Assembly: GCF_030053135.1 (NCBI RefSeq)
Contig: NZ_CP125649.1
Coordinates: 135,473-199,472 of the forward strand
DNA from: Rhizobium sp. BT04
GTDB taxonomy: Bacteria; Pseudomonadota; Alphaproteobacteria; Rhizobiales; Rhizobiaceae
Length of the DNA: 64,000 nucleotides
Reading direction: 5' to 3'
Below the pieces are notes generated by a model. That model saw only the letters and a list, made by a program, of their open reading frames with translations, ran no database searches and was not told where the DNA came from. Below, piece after piece: positions 35,686 through 44,320 of the stretch (its first letter is position 1; the number at the start of each line of letters is the position of its first letter). The position numbers were made by a program, and so were the translations under genes.

Positions 35686-37592
35686 GTCCGACCACCGGAC
35701 TGGAAGGTGTTTTGCACCTTGGGCGTGGTTGTTTGGCGCGAAACTGGCCGTTGACCAAGCAGTTCCTTCGGTACCCATCCCATCACTGACGGACCACCAG
35801 AGACATGGACCCATCCGCTTTCCGTCTCAAGGATGGCGAGCAATGCATTCTGGCCGACTGCGCCGACCGGAATGTATTTTGCACCGGGTCCATCCCTCAG
35901 TTGGAAGGGCTGCTTCATGTAGGCAAACTTTGGCTCCGGTGGGGCGATGTAAGGCAGGGCAGGCGGCTCTGATGCCGCGTCTAATGTAGACGCCGCGGGC
36001 GCAGTCGCGGCTGCCGTAAGCCCCTCGAAGATCGTAGAATCGGGTGTCGGCTCCTGATCAGCCCCAAGGGAGGCAGGTGTCGAAAATGCCGGATCATTTA
36101 CTGTTGCCGTAGCGTCAATGTTCGGTGCCTGGACTACGACTGCCGGCTTACCGGTTTCCGAAGCAGAGGCAGAAGGGGTTGTGGGAGGGGTCACCATCGT
36201 CGATGGTGATGGTGACCCTTGTGCTGAACCGGCAGCAGAGGACGCGGGCCTTCCCAGCGTTGACGATGACGATGCGATTTGCCCTGAACCGGTGGGAACA
36301 GCGCCCTGCGTTGTGACGGGCCTAGTCGATTTCTCCGCGTTTTGGAGTGCGGCGATAGCAATAGGAAGTCCAAAGATGCCCCCAATGATGAGGGCTATAG
36401 CAGGCACACCGGGCTTTCGTCTCTGTTCATCCGGCAGATGCGAACTTGGTGCCACTGGTGGCGATACCGACGTCGCGGTCGGTGGGATCGCCTTCAGGGC
36501 TTGTGCAGCCTCCATCTTTGCCTTCGCTAAAGCTTGGAGAGCGGCGACGAAACTCGCCAGCTTTCCCACTTGCGAAAATTCCAGTACCTCGTTGAGACCG
36601 CTGTCGCTTTTCAGATGAAGGGTATCGTACAGACAGACAGGCAGCTGGCGGTTATTCCGAAAACGCCGATCAGGCCCGCCACTCTTGTTGGGGTGCTGCC
36701 AAGTGCGGTCGACGACCTCCGCGTCATGAGGGACATGACCATCTTCGATAAACCGTGACGCCTGCCAGCGAGCGCGGAGATCAGAATATGACATTGCACC
36801 GAAGCGCGAATTGTGGGCGACCAAAGCAACGTCTGGCATGAAATAAATGATCTGCTTGCCGACATGTATCGAGGGCGGTGTGATGTTGCTCTTGATAACC
36901 TTCGGCAAAGCGTAGACGAGCTTCGTGGCGGTTCGCTTCACCAGGTGAGATGCGCCTGCATTTCGTTTCCAGGTCGTTAGATCGTTGATCGCACCGCCAG
37001 CCTCGATATGCCATTTCCCGGCACAAGAGCTCAAATTGTCGAACGCCGCGATCGTTTCCTTGTACGCCTGCTCGACCGGGCCATCGATATCATAGAAGAG
37101 AACTGTCGACCGGCGGTACGAGTCGAACCACGACCCCACCGCCCAGGCGGGAAGGGTCGCGATCAGGACCCAAATCCCCACTGGCGGCGCTTTCGCCAGC
37201 ACAAGGATGCCGAGGAGGGCCGTGAGCCATCCGAAAAGAGCCGACAACCGCCATTGATTGGCCTTCGCGTTGATTTCGTCCAACACTTCGCCGAAGTTCT
37301 CGTCGCGCATCAACAAGACGTCGCCGGACTCGAACTCGATCATGTTGACCGCAGGTACTTCAAAAGTGACCTGAGCGGGCGGTGGCTCGCTCACAGCCCG
37401 CTGTCGACGTTGGCCAGCATTGCCAAGTGACGTTCGATAATATAGTCCGCCTCGTCCGGCATGGATATAGTGGCCCCGAGATCCGGTACCGACCCTTAAG
37501 CCCTTCGCGCCGACAGAGACGCCGATACCTCCTTGGGAAAAATTAAACCGGAATGGTCCCGCCTTGACTGACTTGCGTATGTAGAATGGCAC
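35679..37592 (-). CDS. DUF4236 protein with C-terminal bacterial SH3 domain
   Basis: The 637-residue protein begins MPFYIRKSVKAGPFRFNFSQ and continues with GGIGVSVGAKGLRVG, the DUF4236 signature. Two hydrophobic segments lie near residues 115-150, and another (ALIIGGIFGLPIAIAAL) near 400. A Pro/Thr/Ser-rich region follows, and the C-terminal 70 residues (FQLRDGPGAKYIPVG, VMGWVPKELLG) form an SH3_3 domain likely to bind cell wall. It converges on the ClpP-like gene with a 7-base overlap. The 265 bases upstream to 37857 hold nothing recognised. Confidence 0.7.
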   Translation of the reverse strand: MPFYIRKSVKAGPFRFNFSQGGIGVSVGAKGLRVGTGSRGHYIHAGRGGLYYRTSLGNAGQRRQRAVSEPPPAQVTFEVPAVNMIEFESGDVLLMRDENFGEVLDEINAKANQWRLSALFGWLTALLGILVLAKAPPVGIWVLIATLPAWAVGSWFDSYRRSTVLFYDIDGPVEQAYKETIAAFDNLSSCAGKWHIEAGGAINDLTTWKRNAGASHLVKRTATKLVYALPKVIKSNITPPSIHVGKQIIYFMPDVALVAHNSRFGAMSYSDLRARWQASRFIEDGHVPHDAEVVDRTWQHPNKSGGPDRRFRNNRQLPVCLYDTLHLKSDSGLNEVLEFSQVGKLASFVAALQALAKAKMEAAQALKAIPPTATSVSPPVAPSSHLPDEQRRKPGVPAIALIIGGIFGLPIAIAALQNAEKSTRPVTTQGAVPTGSGQIASSSSTLGRPASSAAGSAQGSPSPSTMVTPPTTPSASASETGKPAVVVQAPNIDATATVNDPAFSTPASLGADQEPTPDSTIFEGLTAAATAPAASTLDAASEPPALPYIAPPEPKFAYMKQPFQLRDGPGAKYIPVGAVGQNALLAILETESGWVHVSGGPSVMGWVPKELLGQRPVSRQTTTPKVQNTFQSGGRTY

Positions 37593-38079
37593 CCCATGCC
37601 CCCCAGTCCCATTGCAACGTGGATGTTACACAGATTCCTGGCTGCAACGAAGAATTTTGTGACTTGGCTTTTCGGGTCCGGCCCCGATCGATAGCCGCCA
37701 ACAGCTCATAACGGCAAGGCAGTTCAATTCTACAAAAATTAACATCGCAGCCTGATGTGCCGGTTCGCACACATCATCGTTTTCCAAGGAACTATCCTAA
37801 GGGCAAGGTGGTCGGGATCGAGCTTCTGATCGACGAAGTCGGCAGCCGCGCGGGACGGTGACCGTGGAATTCATCGCGCGGGGGTATGTCGACAACAACA
37901 GCCGCTTGCTGATAGGTTACGCGGGAACGAGCGATGCCAGCTCGTACATGATTGCCGATTCCGATGAAGCCGCCCCTTTGTTCCGAGATGATTGCGCCCC
38001 GGGATTCCGGGATGATCTCGCCCCCCTGAGGCTGGGGTCCTGCTGGCAGTGATTGTTGTCAGTTCATTCGTGTAGCGAG

Positions 38080-38817
38080 TCAAGATTTCCGGCGCTGATT
38101 TCGCCGCAAGCTTTCCCCGGATAGGTCTATGCGATGGGCGTTGTGAACGAGGCGATCGAGGATGGCATCGGCGTAGGTTGGGTTGCCGATGATCTCATGC
38201 CAGGCTGATACCGGAAGCTGACTGGTAATGATTGTCGAGCGGCGGCCGTAGCGATCCTCGAGGATCTCCAGAAGGTCGTGGCGAGCCTGCTCGTTGAGCG
38301 GTTCCAGACCCCAGTCATCGAGGATCAAGAGCTGGACGTGCCCGAGGGTTCGCTGCAGCCTTGCATAGCGGCCATCGCCGTGAGCGAGAGCAAGATTGGC
38401 AAACAGCCGCGGCACGCGCTGATAGAGAACCGAGCGATCATCGCGGCAAGCCTTGTGCCCGAGCGCACAGGCCAACCAGCTTTTTCCGACGCCAGATGGC
38501 CCGCAGATCGCGAGGTTGTCGTGGGCATCGATCCAGTCGCCGCCGATCAGCTTCATGAACAGCGCCCGATCGAGACCGCGCTCGCTGCGGTAATCGACAT
38601 CCTCAGGCACAGCATGGTGGCGCAGTTTGGCAAACCGCAGACGGGCGGCAAGCTTGCGATCGTGGCGCGAGCTCCATTCTCGTTCGAGCAGCAGCCCGAG
38701 CCATTCGGCATGGGAGAGTTGTTCGCTCTCGCCGTTGCTGATCAGTTCGTTGAACGCCTTGGCCATGCCGGTCAGGCCCATGGCATTCAATTTATCAAGG
38801 GTGGGATGTGCAAGCAT
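38080..38817 (-). CDS. istB: IstB, IS21 transposition ATPase
   Basis: This 245-residue AAA+ protein has Walker A ICGPSGVGKSWLACAL at about residue 105 and Walker B LLILDDWGLEPL. IstB selects targets and stimulates IstA. It starts 11 bases after the istA stop. Intact. Confidence 0.96.
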   Translation of the reverse strand: MLAHPTLDKLNAMGLTGMAKAFNELISNGESEQLSHAEWLGLLLEREWSSRHDRKLAARLRFAKLRHHAVPEDVDYRSERGLDRALFMKLIGGDWIDAHDNLAICGPSGVGKSWLACALGHKACRDDRSVLYQRVPRLFANLALAHGDGRYARLQRTLGHVQLLILDDWGLEPLNEQARHDLLEILEDRYGRRSTIITSQLPVSAWHEIIGNPTYADAILDRLVHNAHRIDLSGESLRRNQRRKS

Positions 38818-38828
38818 ATGTCGTCTCC

Positions 38829-40376
38829 TCAGTGGTAATAGCGGGGGCCGCGGATGTTGGAGTGATTGATCGGCTCGGGTGATGCTGTGCTTGATGACGA
38901 AGATCGGTCGAGGTGATTGTCGAGAATGGAGCGCACCGATCCATAGGTTCGAGCGCCGATTTCCAATGCTCGGCCGCAGGCCGCGTTGACCCTCTCGCGT
39001 TCGAATGCTTTGACGAGGCGGATAATGCCCAGGCAGGCTCTGTAGCCCTGTTCCGGATGCGGCCGATCAGCGAGAATACGCTCGCAGAGCAATGCAACGT
39101 CCGATCCGATTGCCGACGCCTCGCGGCTAATGCGCTCTATCGTCCAGTCGGCAAAGCGGCGATGGGATGATGGCATGTGCTCGGGAGTTGTCGTGTGCTT
39201 GCCATTGCCGCTCGAACGCCGGTGGGCGGCAATCCGCTCGCCCTTGTAGAAGATCTCGATGGTATTGGCGGTGATGCGTGCCTCGACTTGCTCACGGGCA
39301 AAACGATAGGGCACGGAGTAATAGTGCTTGTCGATATCGACATGATAATCGAGCCCAGCCCGGCGTATCTTCCATTCAGCAAAGACGTATCGTTCGACGG
39401 CAAGCGGCCGCAGGGCCGGATAGTCGATCTCTTCAAACAACTGTCGCCTTGTGCGCCCGACACGACGCAGAACACGGGTGTCGTTGAGATCGGCGAGCAA
39501 TTCCATGATTGCCGCATTGACGTCGGCAAGGCTGTAGAAGACGCGGTGGCGCATTCGGCCAAGCAACCAGCGCTCGACAATGCGAACCGCTGCCTCCACT
39601 TTCGCCTTGTCCCGCGGCCGGCGTGGTCGCGTCGGAAGAACAGAGCTTCCGTAGTGAGCTGCCATCCCGGCATAGGTGCGATTGACCTGCGGATCAAAAT
39701 GGCAGGCCTTGATCACGGCCACTTTGGCGTTGTCAGGGACAAGCAATGCCGGCACGCCACCAAACGCCTCAAGCGCCAGCAGGTGGCACTCAATCCAGTC
39801 GGGAAGTGTTTCGCTCCAGCGGGCGTGTGCAAATGACAGGCTCGATGCCCCCAACACCGCAACGAACAGATGCGCCTGTCGCGTCTTTCCCGACAATCTG
39901 TCGACGACCACCGTCACTGTGTCGCCGGCATAATCGACGAACAGCTTTTCGCCAGCCGCATGATCCTGGCGCATCGTCACCGGCAGCTTCACCGCCCAAG
40001 CGCGATACAAATCACAGTAGCGGCTGTAGCGATATCCATCGGGATGAAGGCCGATATACTCGTCCCAGAGGATCTGCAGCGTCACATGCTTGCGCTTCAG
40101 CTCCCGGTGAACATGCGCCCAATCCGGCTCGACACTGCGACGGTGACCGGTCTTCGTGCCGGCAGCCTTATAGAGAGCCGCCTCCAACACCGCATCGCTG
40201 ACATCGTCGCCCAAAGGCCTGGAAAGTCCGGCACGCTCCAAACGGCGCAACGTCTCGCGCACCGTCGAGGGCGCCGTACCAACGCGCACCGCAATCGACT
40301 TGTGGCCAAGGCCTTCCTCAAATCTGTATCTCAGAATCTCGCGGACACGCCGCATCTTTAGTCTCTCCGCTGGCAT
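38829..40376 (-). CDS. istA: IstA, IS21 DDE transposase
   Basis: The 515-residue protein has an N-terminal helix-turn-helix (EEGLGHKSIAVRVGTAPSTV) and an rve-type catalytic core with acidic residues in KLFVDYAGDTV, LLVPDNAKVAVI and RPRDKAKVEAAVRIVERWLL. It cuts and joins the element ends. A C-terminal basic domain follows. Intact. Confidence 0.96.
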   Translation of the reverse strand: MPAERLKMRRVREILRYRFEEGLGHKSIAVRVGTAPSTVRETLRRLERAGLSRPLGDDVSDAVLEAALYKAAGTKTGHRRSVEPDWAHVHRELKRKHVTLQILWDEYIGLHPDGYRYSRYCDLYRAWAVKLPVTMRQDHAAGEKLFVDYAGDTVTVVVDRLSGKTRQAHLFVAVLGASSLSFAHARWSETLPDWIECHLLALEAFGGVPALLVPDNAKVAVIKACHFDPQVNRTYAGMAAHYGSSVLPTRPRRPRDKAKVEAAVRIVERWLLGRMRHRVFYSLADVNAAIMELLADLNDTRVLRRVGRTRRQLFEEIDYPALRPLAVERYVFAEWKIRRAGLDYHVDIDKHYYSVPYRFAREQVEARITANTIEIFYKGERIAAHRRSSGNGKHTTTPEHMPSSHRRFADWTIERISREASAIGSDVALLCERILADRPHPEQGYRACLGIIRLVKAFERERVNAACGRALEIGARTYGSVRSILDNHLDRSSSSSTASPEPINHSNIRGPRYYH

Positions 40377-40451
40377 CGCGTTCCTTCCTCTCGAGCAACT
40401 GAAAGGAAGAACGTCTCACCAGCAGGACACCCCGACAAACAGCCCCAATCA

Positions 40452-40549
40452 GGGGGCGGCATCATCTCGGAACAAGGGGGCGGTTAATTCTCGGAATTGG
40501 GGGGCGGCATCATTTCGGAATGCGGGGGCGGATTGCCTCGGAATCTGCA
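40452..40549. repeat. IS21 right-end multiple terminal repeats
   Basis: Four direct repeats of about 23 bases, GGGGGCGG followed by a variable triplet and TCTCGGAA or TTTCGGAA, run to the right end. Degenerate inverted counterparts lie at 37953-38027. Such arrays are the transposase-binding sites of IS21-family elements. Confidence 0.8.
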
Positions 40550-40685
40550 TACATGATTCGACGAATGTTTCGTTCAGACCACCGTCAGGTTAATTCGGTT
40601 TAACGAAAAATTCCTTGCAACAAATCATGGGGTACGATAGTTATTCGGCCGGGCCTGGCCCACGAGATCGCCTTTGCGGTCGCCC

Positions 40686-40717
40686 AAAAGCCTCGATGGA
40701 AACATCGGAGGCTTTTT
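40686..40717 (-). terminator. intrinsic terminator after the DUF3800 gene
   Basis: AAAAGCCTC-GATG and CATCGGAGGCTTTTT form a strong hairpin with a one-base bulge, flanked by an A-run on one side and a T-run on the other. It starts 6 bases after the DUF3800 stop on the minus strand and could work in both directions. Confidence 0.8.
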
Positions 40718-40723
40718 GAGTTT

Positions 40724-41608
40724 TTAGGTCTTCCGCTCGATATTCTCAAAGCAGCTATATTTGGATCCGAGCATCGGCCGCTCGTCTTCCTTAATACGGC
40801 AGTCAATCAGCTTTCCATCGCCGATCAGGCGCTGGTAAGGACGATTGCTGGCATGATAGCCGCCCATGCAGATCGGCCAAAGATACAGATCCGCCAGTTG
40901 TGCCATCGGTGAAGTCTTCCGCTTGGTCTTGAACTCGTAGAGCGCCTGGGTAAACCGCTCGGGGGTCAAGGGGCCATACTTATCGGAATTGTCCTTAGCG
41001 AACGGCATTCCCTCCGCCTTTAGAGCCTTGTAATAGCCCTCTAGGTCCGCATCTTCGGCCTTGTTGCAGCGCTCAGGATGCACGCGCAGCTTCATGCCTT
41101 GGGCGATAGCGTATTTCGCGGCGCGTTCGACGACGACAGTGAAGGCGGTTTTGCAGAGCATCCAAGGATTCTGCTTGTACTGCTCGAGGTATCGTCCACA
41201 GTATCCGGGACGGTCGACAGTGCACGCGATACCCACCACGGGCGCCTCTCGCATTAGAATGTAAAGTTCTTCGTAGAATGCTCCCAGCTTGTCCTTCTCC
41301 CAGCCCCGCAGGAAATCGAAGTTCTCGTTCTGCGATCTGATTTCCGACGAGTGCAAGGGCGCCGTGATTTCCCATTTCTCGCAGAACTTTGCGTGAAGAT
41401 CTCGGGCGTTGTCCTCTTCGTCACTTCGAACCAGGATTCCACCGAGTGCGAACCAGTCATACCCGTGCGCCGCTTTCTTCCCGACCTTGTGGGTGGGATG
41501 TCTAGTTCCGGAATCGTCGAGGTAGAGGTTCAAGGTGACAGGCAAAGCAATCTCTCGTGGCAGTCCATAGGATTCGTTCAACTCGACTACTAATACCCGC
41601 AAATACAT
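40724..41608 (-). CDS. DUF3800 domain protein
   Basis: The 294-residue protein shows the DUF3800 start LNLYLDDSGT (about residues 26-35), GYDWFALGGILVR and later SPMAQLADLYLWPI. The family has an RNase H-like arrangement of acidic residues and is often found in defence islands and mobile elements; its biochemical role is unproven. It is followed by a strong terminator and is the last minus-strand gene of the island before the IS21 element. The gene looks intact. Confidence 0.8.
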   Translation of the reverse strand: MYLRVLVVELNESYGLPREIALPVTLNLYLDDSGTRHPTHKVGKKAAHGYDWFALGGILVRSDEEDNARDLHAKFCEKWEITAPLHSSEIRSQNENFDFLRGWEKDKLGAFYEELYILMREAPVVGIACTVDRPGYCGRYLEQYKQNPWMLCKTAFTVVVERAAKYAIAQGMKLRVHPERCNKAEDADLEGYYKALKAEGMPFAKDNSDKYGPLTPERFTQALYEFKTKRKTSPMAQLADLYLWPICMGGYHASNRPYQRLIGDGKLIDCRIKEDERPMLGSKYSCFENIERKT

Positions 41609-41701
41609 AATTTTTGCTCACTACCATCCACCTTGATGTCGCTTAGCACCTGCTCAAGCTTGCGGCGGTTGGTGAGGAATATCGCACGAAGCTGGGGGCA
41701 G

Positions 41702-41882
41702 TCAGGCGGCTGATTCAATCCTGACGAAGGCGGTCGGCAGAATGGTCAAGAACAGCAGCCAGTGGTACGTCAGCTTTCCATATACATCGGCCACGTCGGC
41801 TTCGATCAATGAACTGGTCTCCCGGATACAAATCAGGTGGTTGCCATCGTAGGCTAGATAAAAATGTGCGGAATCCAGATCT
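41702..41882 (-). pseudogene. unrecognised gene remnant
   Basis: A 60-codon stop-to-stop frame without a start codon encodes LDSAHFYLAYDGNHLICIRE and DVYGKLTYHWLLFLTILPTA. The composition is protein-like, which suggests the 3' end of a lost gene. The rest of the 41609-41967 gap shows nothing. Confidence 0.25.
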
Positions 41883-41967
41883 CATTGCGCCGTCAGATCA
41901 GCCGGCGTTGCAGCGCGACCTTGCTCCAATTAACCCGATCGGTGAGAAAATGAGTTTCCTAGCCTTT

Positions 41968-42243
41968 TCACTTAGGACATAGGGCTTCGATGATCGCGGG
42001 GAGATATTTCCGCACCTGGTCGCGGTCGCTCTCCTTCTCATTCTCGGACAGCTCCGCATATGGCGTCGCGATCTGACGATCCCACTGCGCGACAAGGTCG
42101 GCAGGTATTAGCAGACTTCCATCGGTCTGCCGGATTCCCTTAGCATGCATGTACTTCTGCCAGTGCGACCAGCGCTCGTGTTCGATATGCGCTAGGCCTT
42201 CCAAAGTGCGCTGCAGGGCCTCTTCAATTTCTTTCCGTTTCAT
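41968..42243 (-). CDS. small RyR-like domain protein
   Basis: The 91-residue protein contains IEHERWSHWQKYMHAKG and TPYAELSENEKESDRDQVRK. The sequence HERW...W...PY-x-EL-x-x-x-EK-x-x-DR is the pattern of the ryanodine-receptor-like (RyR) domain, which in bacteria is linked to conflict and nucleotide-signalling systems. It is the third gene after the TIR-like and caspase-like genes, 7 bases from the latter. A nucleotide-sensing role is inference. Confidence 0.6.
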   Translation of the reverse strand: MKRKEIEEALQRTLEGLAHIEHERWSHWQKYMHAKGIRQTDGSLLIPADLVAQWDRQIATPYAELSENEKESDRDQVRKYLPAIIEALCPK

Positions 42244-42250
42244 CAGCCGT

Positions 42251-43229
42251 CTATATCAGATCCTTCGCCGCCAGCCGCCTGTAGTGCTCTCCGAGGGCAG
42301 TCAGTCGAACAGTCTTCGACTCCATGGCGGCATGCCACATGTGCGGAGCTCCCTCGGGGACCAGCAAGCCGACGCGGTTGTACTTCTGCAGGATAGCAAA
42401 GATGGCGTTGTGATCCGGATCGGGAGCGGGAATGCCTCGTGGATCGGTCGCCCACGTGTCCGGCCGCTCCGGCTCGTAGGTGGGGTCAAGGTGCATCTGG
42501 TACCCAGCCGACGGGAAGAATTCGGAAATCCTCCGCAGCTCGCCGAGCTCAAGCGGCGGCCGAACCTTCCGCAGAGACACGAAGCGCTTCACGTTGGTTT
42601 TGAAAACAGGGCGTTGTGCCCATGGCCCGAGTGACTGATCGACATGAGCGTACACGCCGCCAGGGGTGACTTCACCAATCAGGTTGGCTGCAGCCCCGCC
42701 AAGCGCGTCTACCAGAAGGGAAGTGAAGACCCCGGCACCGTTCTCCTCGCTGGCATACTGCTCGTCGGTGGAGGCTGTGAGAATGCTGACGCCATCGCTG
42801 ATCTCCGCAACCTTCTGCTGAAGCGCGCTCCCTCCAGCTACGCCGCTATGGCAACTGTCGAGGATGATGACACGGTTGGCGATCTTAGAATTGTTGGCCA
42901 TCGTCATGATCTCCGCCAGCGAGACGCCGTCGTTGCCGGTCTTCACCTCGGACGAGCAGAGATAGCCGCCCGTCGCCTCGACGTGCCCGTGACCCGCGAA
43001 GTAGAGCAGCGAGACCTCGCCATCTCCATCGAAAAGCTCCTTGATCGCGCTCCGAAGCTCTTCCCTCGGAACCATGTCATTTGGGCCGGTGCCTGTGATA
43101 TGGCGGACGCCGAAATTCACCGATCCGTCAGCATGGCGGGGATTTGACCGCGAAGGAATCGTTCACACACCCATAGAGCGGCGACACATTATCGTAGTAG
43201 TCAATGCCGACGACGAGAGCTTTGCGCAT
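42251..43229 (-). pseudogene. caspase-like (peptidase C14) protein, frameshifted near the N-terminus
   Basis: The gene starts at ATG 43229, directly after the TIR-like stop, giving [20 protein letters not shown]. Near 43140 (AAATCCCCGCCATG) the frame ends, and the homologous reading [13 protein letters not shown] continues in another frame to 42251. The remaining 289 codons hold the catalytic His in LLYFAGHGH and Cys in [10 protein letters not shown], the C14 dyad, plus a C-terminal region of about 110 residues. A downstream GTG (43120) could restart translation but would lose the first strand of the fold. It may be a true frameshift, a sequencing error or recoding. Confidence 0.75.
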
Positions 43230-43601
43230 TTAGAGGCTATCGATCCAGTTCGCGATATTGTCCCAAGTCCAGACCATGGTATTTAGGCCTTCGATCTTGG
43301 TGCGGTCGTCCTTGTAGCACCACATCCCGCGCACCAGCTTTCCCTCTTCCCTTGCGCACTTGATCTCCCACTTCTGACCACTCGACTTGAGTGAGTTCTC
43401 ACTGACGAGAACAAGCACGCCGTCTGACCGCCTGATGCGGGTTCGCACGCGCGCTTTCCAATCCTCATCGTAAGCTTCCTTCACCGACATATCCACGTAT
43501 TCGAATGGGGAGCGGGTATTGAGTGACTGACCCTTGAGGTAGTCGCGGCAACGAACGTCTTCGATCGCAAATGCTACAAAAACAACTTTCTTGTCGGCCA
43601 T
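43230..43601 (-). CDS. TIR-like (ThsB/MTH538 family) protein
   Basis: The 123-residue protein starts MADKKVVFVAFAIEDVRCRD; a longer upstream frame lacks support. It shows the single-domain TIR-like fold of the Thoeris ThsB type: an N-terminal strand VVFVAFA, DGVLVLVSENS, and QKWEIKCARE, where Glu79 is at the expected catalytic position. Such proteins make a cyclic-ADP-ribose-type signal from NAD on infection. It is the first gene of a TIR/caspase/RyR operon; caspase-like effectors triggered by TIR signals have been described (type IV Thoeris). Confidence 0.75.
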   Translation of the reverse strand: MADKKVVFVAFAIEDVRCRDYLKGQSLNTRSPFEYVDMSVKEAYDEDWKARVRTRIRRSDGVLVLVSENSLKSSGQKWEIKCAREEGKLVRGMWCYKDDRTKIEGLNTMVWTWDNIANWIDSL

Positions 43602-43862
43602 GCGTGCCCCACCTTCCGACTGATTCTCTTTCTGGAACACTATCAAAAAATCCGAGCGAGTAGTAACGACGACGAGCAGAAAAAGTTGTTCTTGCCGGTC
43701 TTCAGCCCCCGCCGCCGCCCCTACGGCCTCGGTCAATCAAGAGCGCCTTTAGCAAAATTGGTCGTTTTTGTTGGCGACATCGCCGCTTTCAGCGTCGCTG
43801 GTCTCAGCCGGTCTTAGTACCGGCTTGGCGGTTGCCGAACCTGTCGAACTCGGACTTTGAAT

Positions 43863-44165
43863 CGATGCCCTGTTCGACATCGAGCGGGATATCAACGGGC
43901 TTGCCGCCGCCGATTAACGCTTGGAGCGCCGCCGCAGTCACGTTTACCGCTCATCGACGATCTGCAGGCCCGGCTTCAAACCGAGCGGTGCAGATCGTGC
44001 CGCCTGCATGGCCACACTGATCATGACGGCAAAGCTCAACAACATCGAGCCGCAAGCATGGCTTGCCGACGTTCTTGCCGCGTCGCTGACACGCTTATTG
44101 CCAGGCTGGAGCAACTGCTTCCGTGGAATTGGACACCGCCGACCATCGACGCTCAAGCGGCCTGA
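43863..44165 (+). pseudogene. IS66-family transposase (tnpC) 3' remnant
   Basis: Pieces in different frames match the end of IS66 TnpC: ALFDIERDINGLAAAD, then TAKLNNIEPQAWLADVL, then RLEQLLPWNWTPPTIDAQAA before a stop. Frame changes and an internal stop show decay. It separates the TIR/caspase operon from the ubiquitin-like operon. The rest of 43737-44320 shows nothing else. Confidence 0.75.
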
Positions 44166-44320
44166 CCTGCGGCCTCCACCGTATGAACCGTCGAGAGATA
44201 CGGCCGTGAAAGTGAATGTTGCGGCTGCTAAGTAAGCATCGCAGTACAGCTCCATCTAGCGACGTGACGTGAAGGACGGGATAGCGCGACTCTGAGGACT
44301 GATTTGTCGGCAAACAAGGA

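Larger units (their letters stand above)
37953..40549 (-). mobile_element. IS21-family insertion sequence, intact, with 8-bp target duplication
   Basis: The 2597-base element carries istA and istB and has ends TGCCGATTCCGA (left) and, on the minus strand, TGCAGATTCCGA (right). It is flanked by a perfect direct repeat TACATGAT (37945-37952 and 40550-40557), the target duplication. Several copies of GGGGGCGG-N-ATCATCTCGGAA-like repeats inside each end are typical IstA-binding sites. Intact genes and perfect duplication indicate recent insertion. Confidence 0.95.
37858..40603 (+). pseudogene. short open frame interrupted by the IS21 element
   Basis: If the IS and one copy of the 8-base duplication are removed, a GTG-started frame (37858-37952 joined to 40558-40603) becomes 46 codons ending in TAA. 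The reconstructed peptide has GYAGTSDASSYMIRRMF across the junction. It resembles no family known to me and may be chance. Confidence 0.3.
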
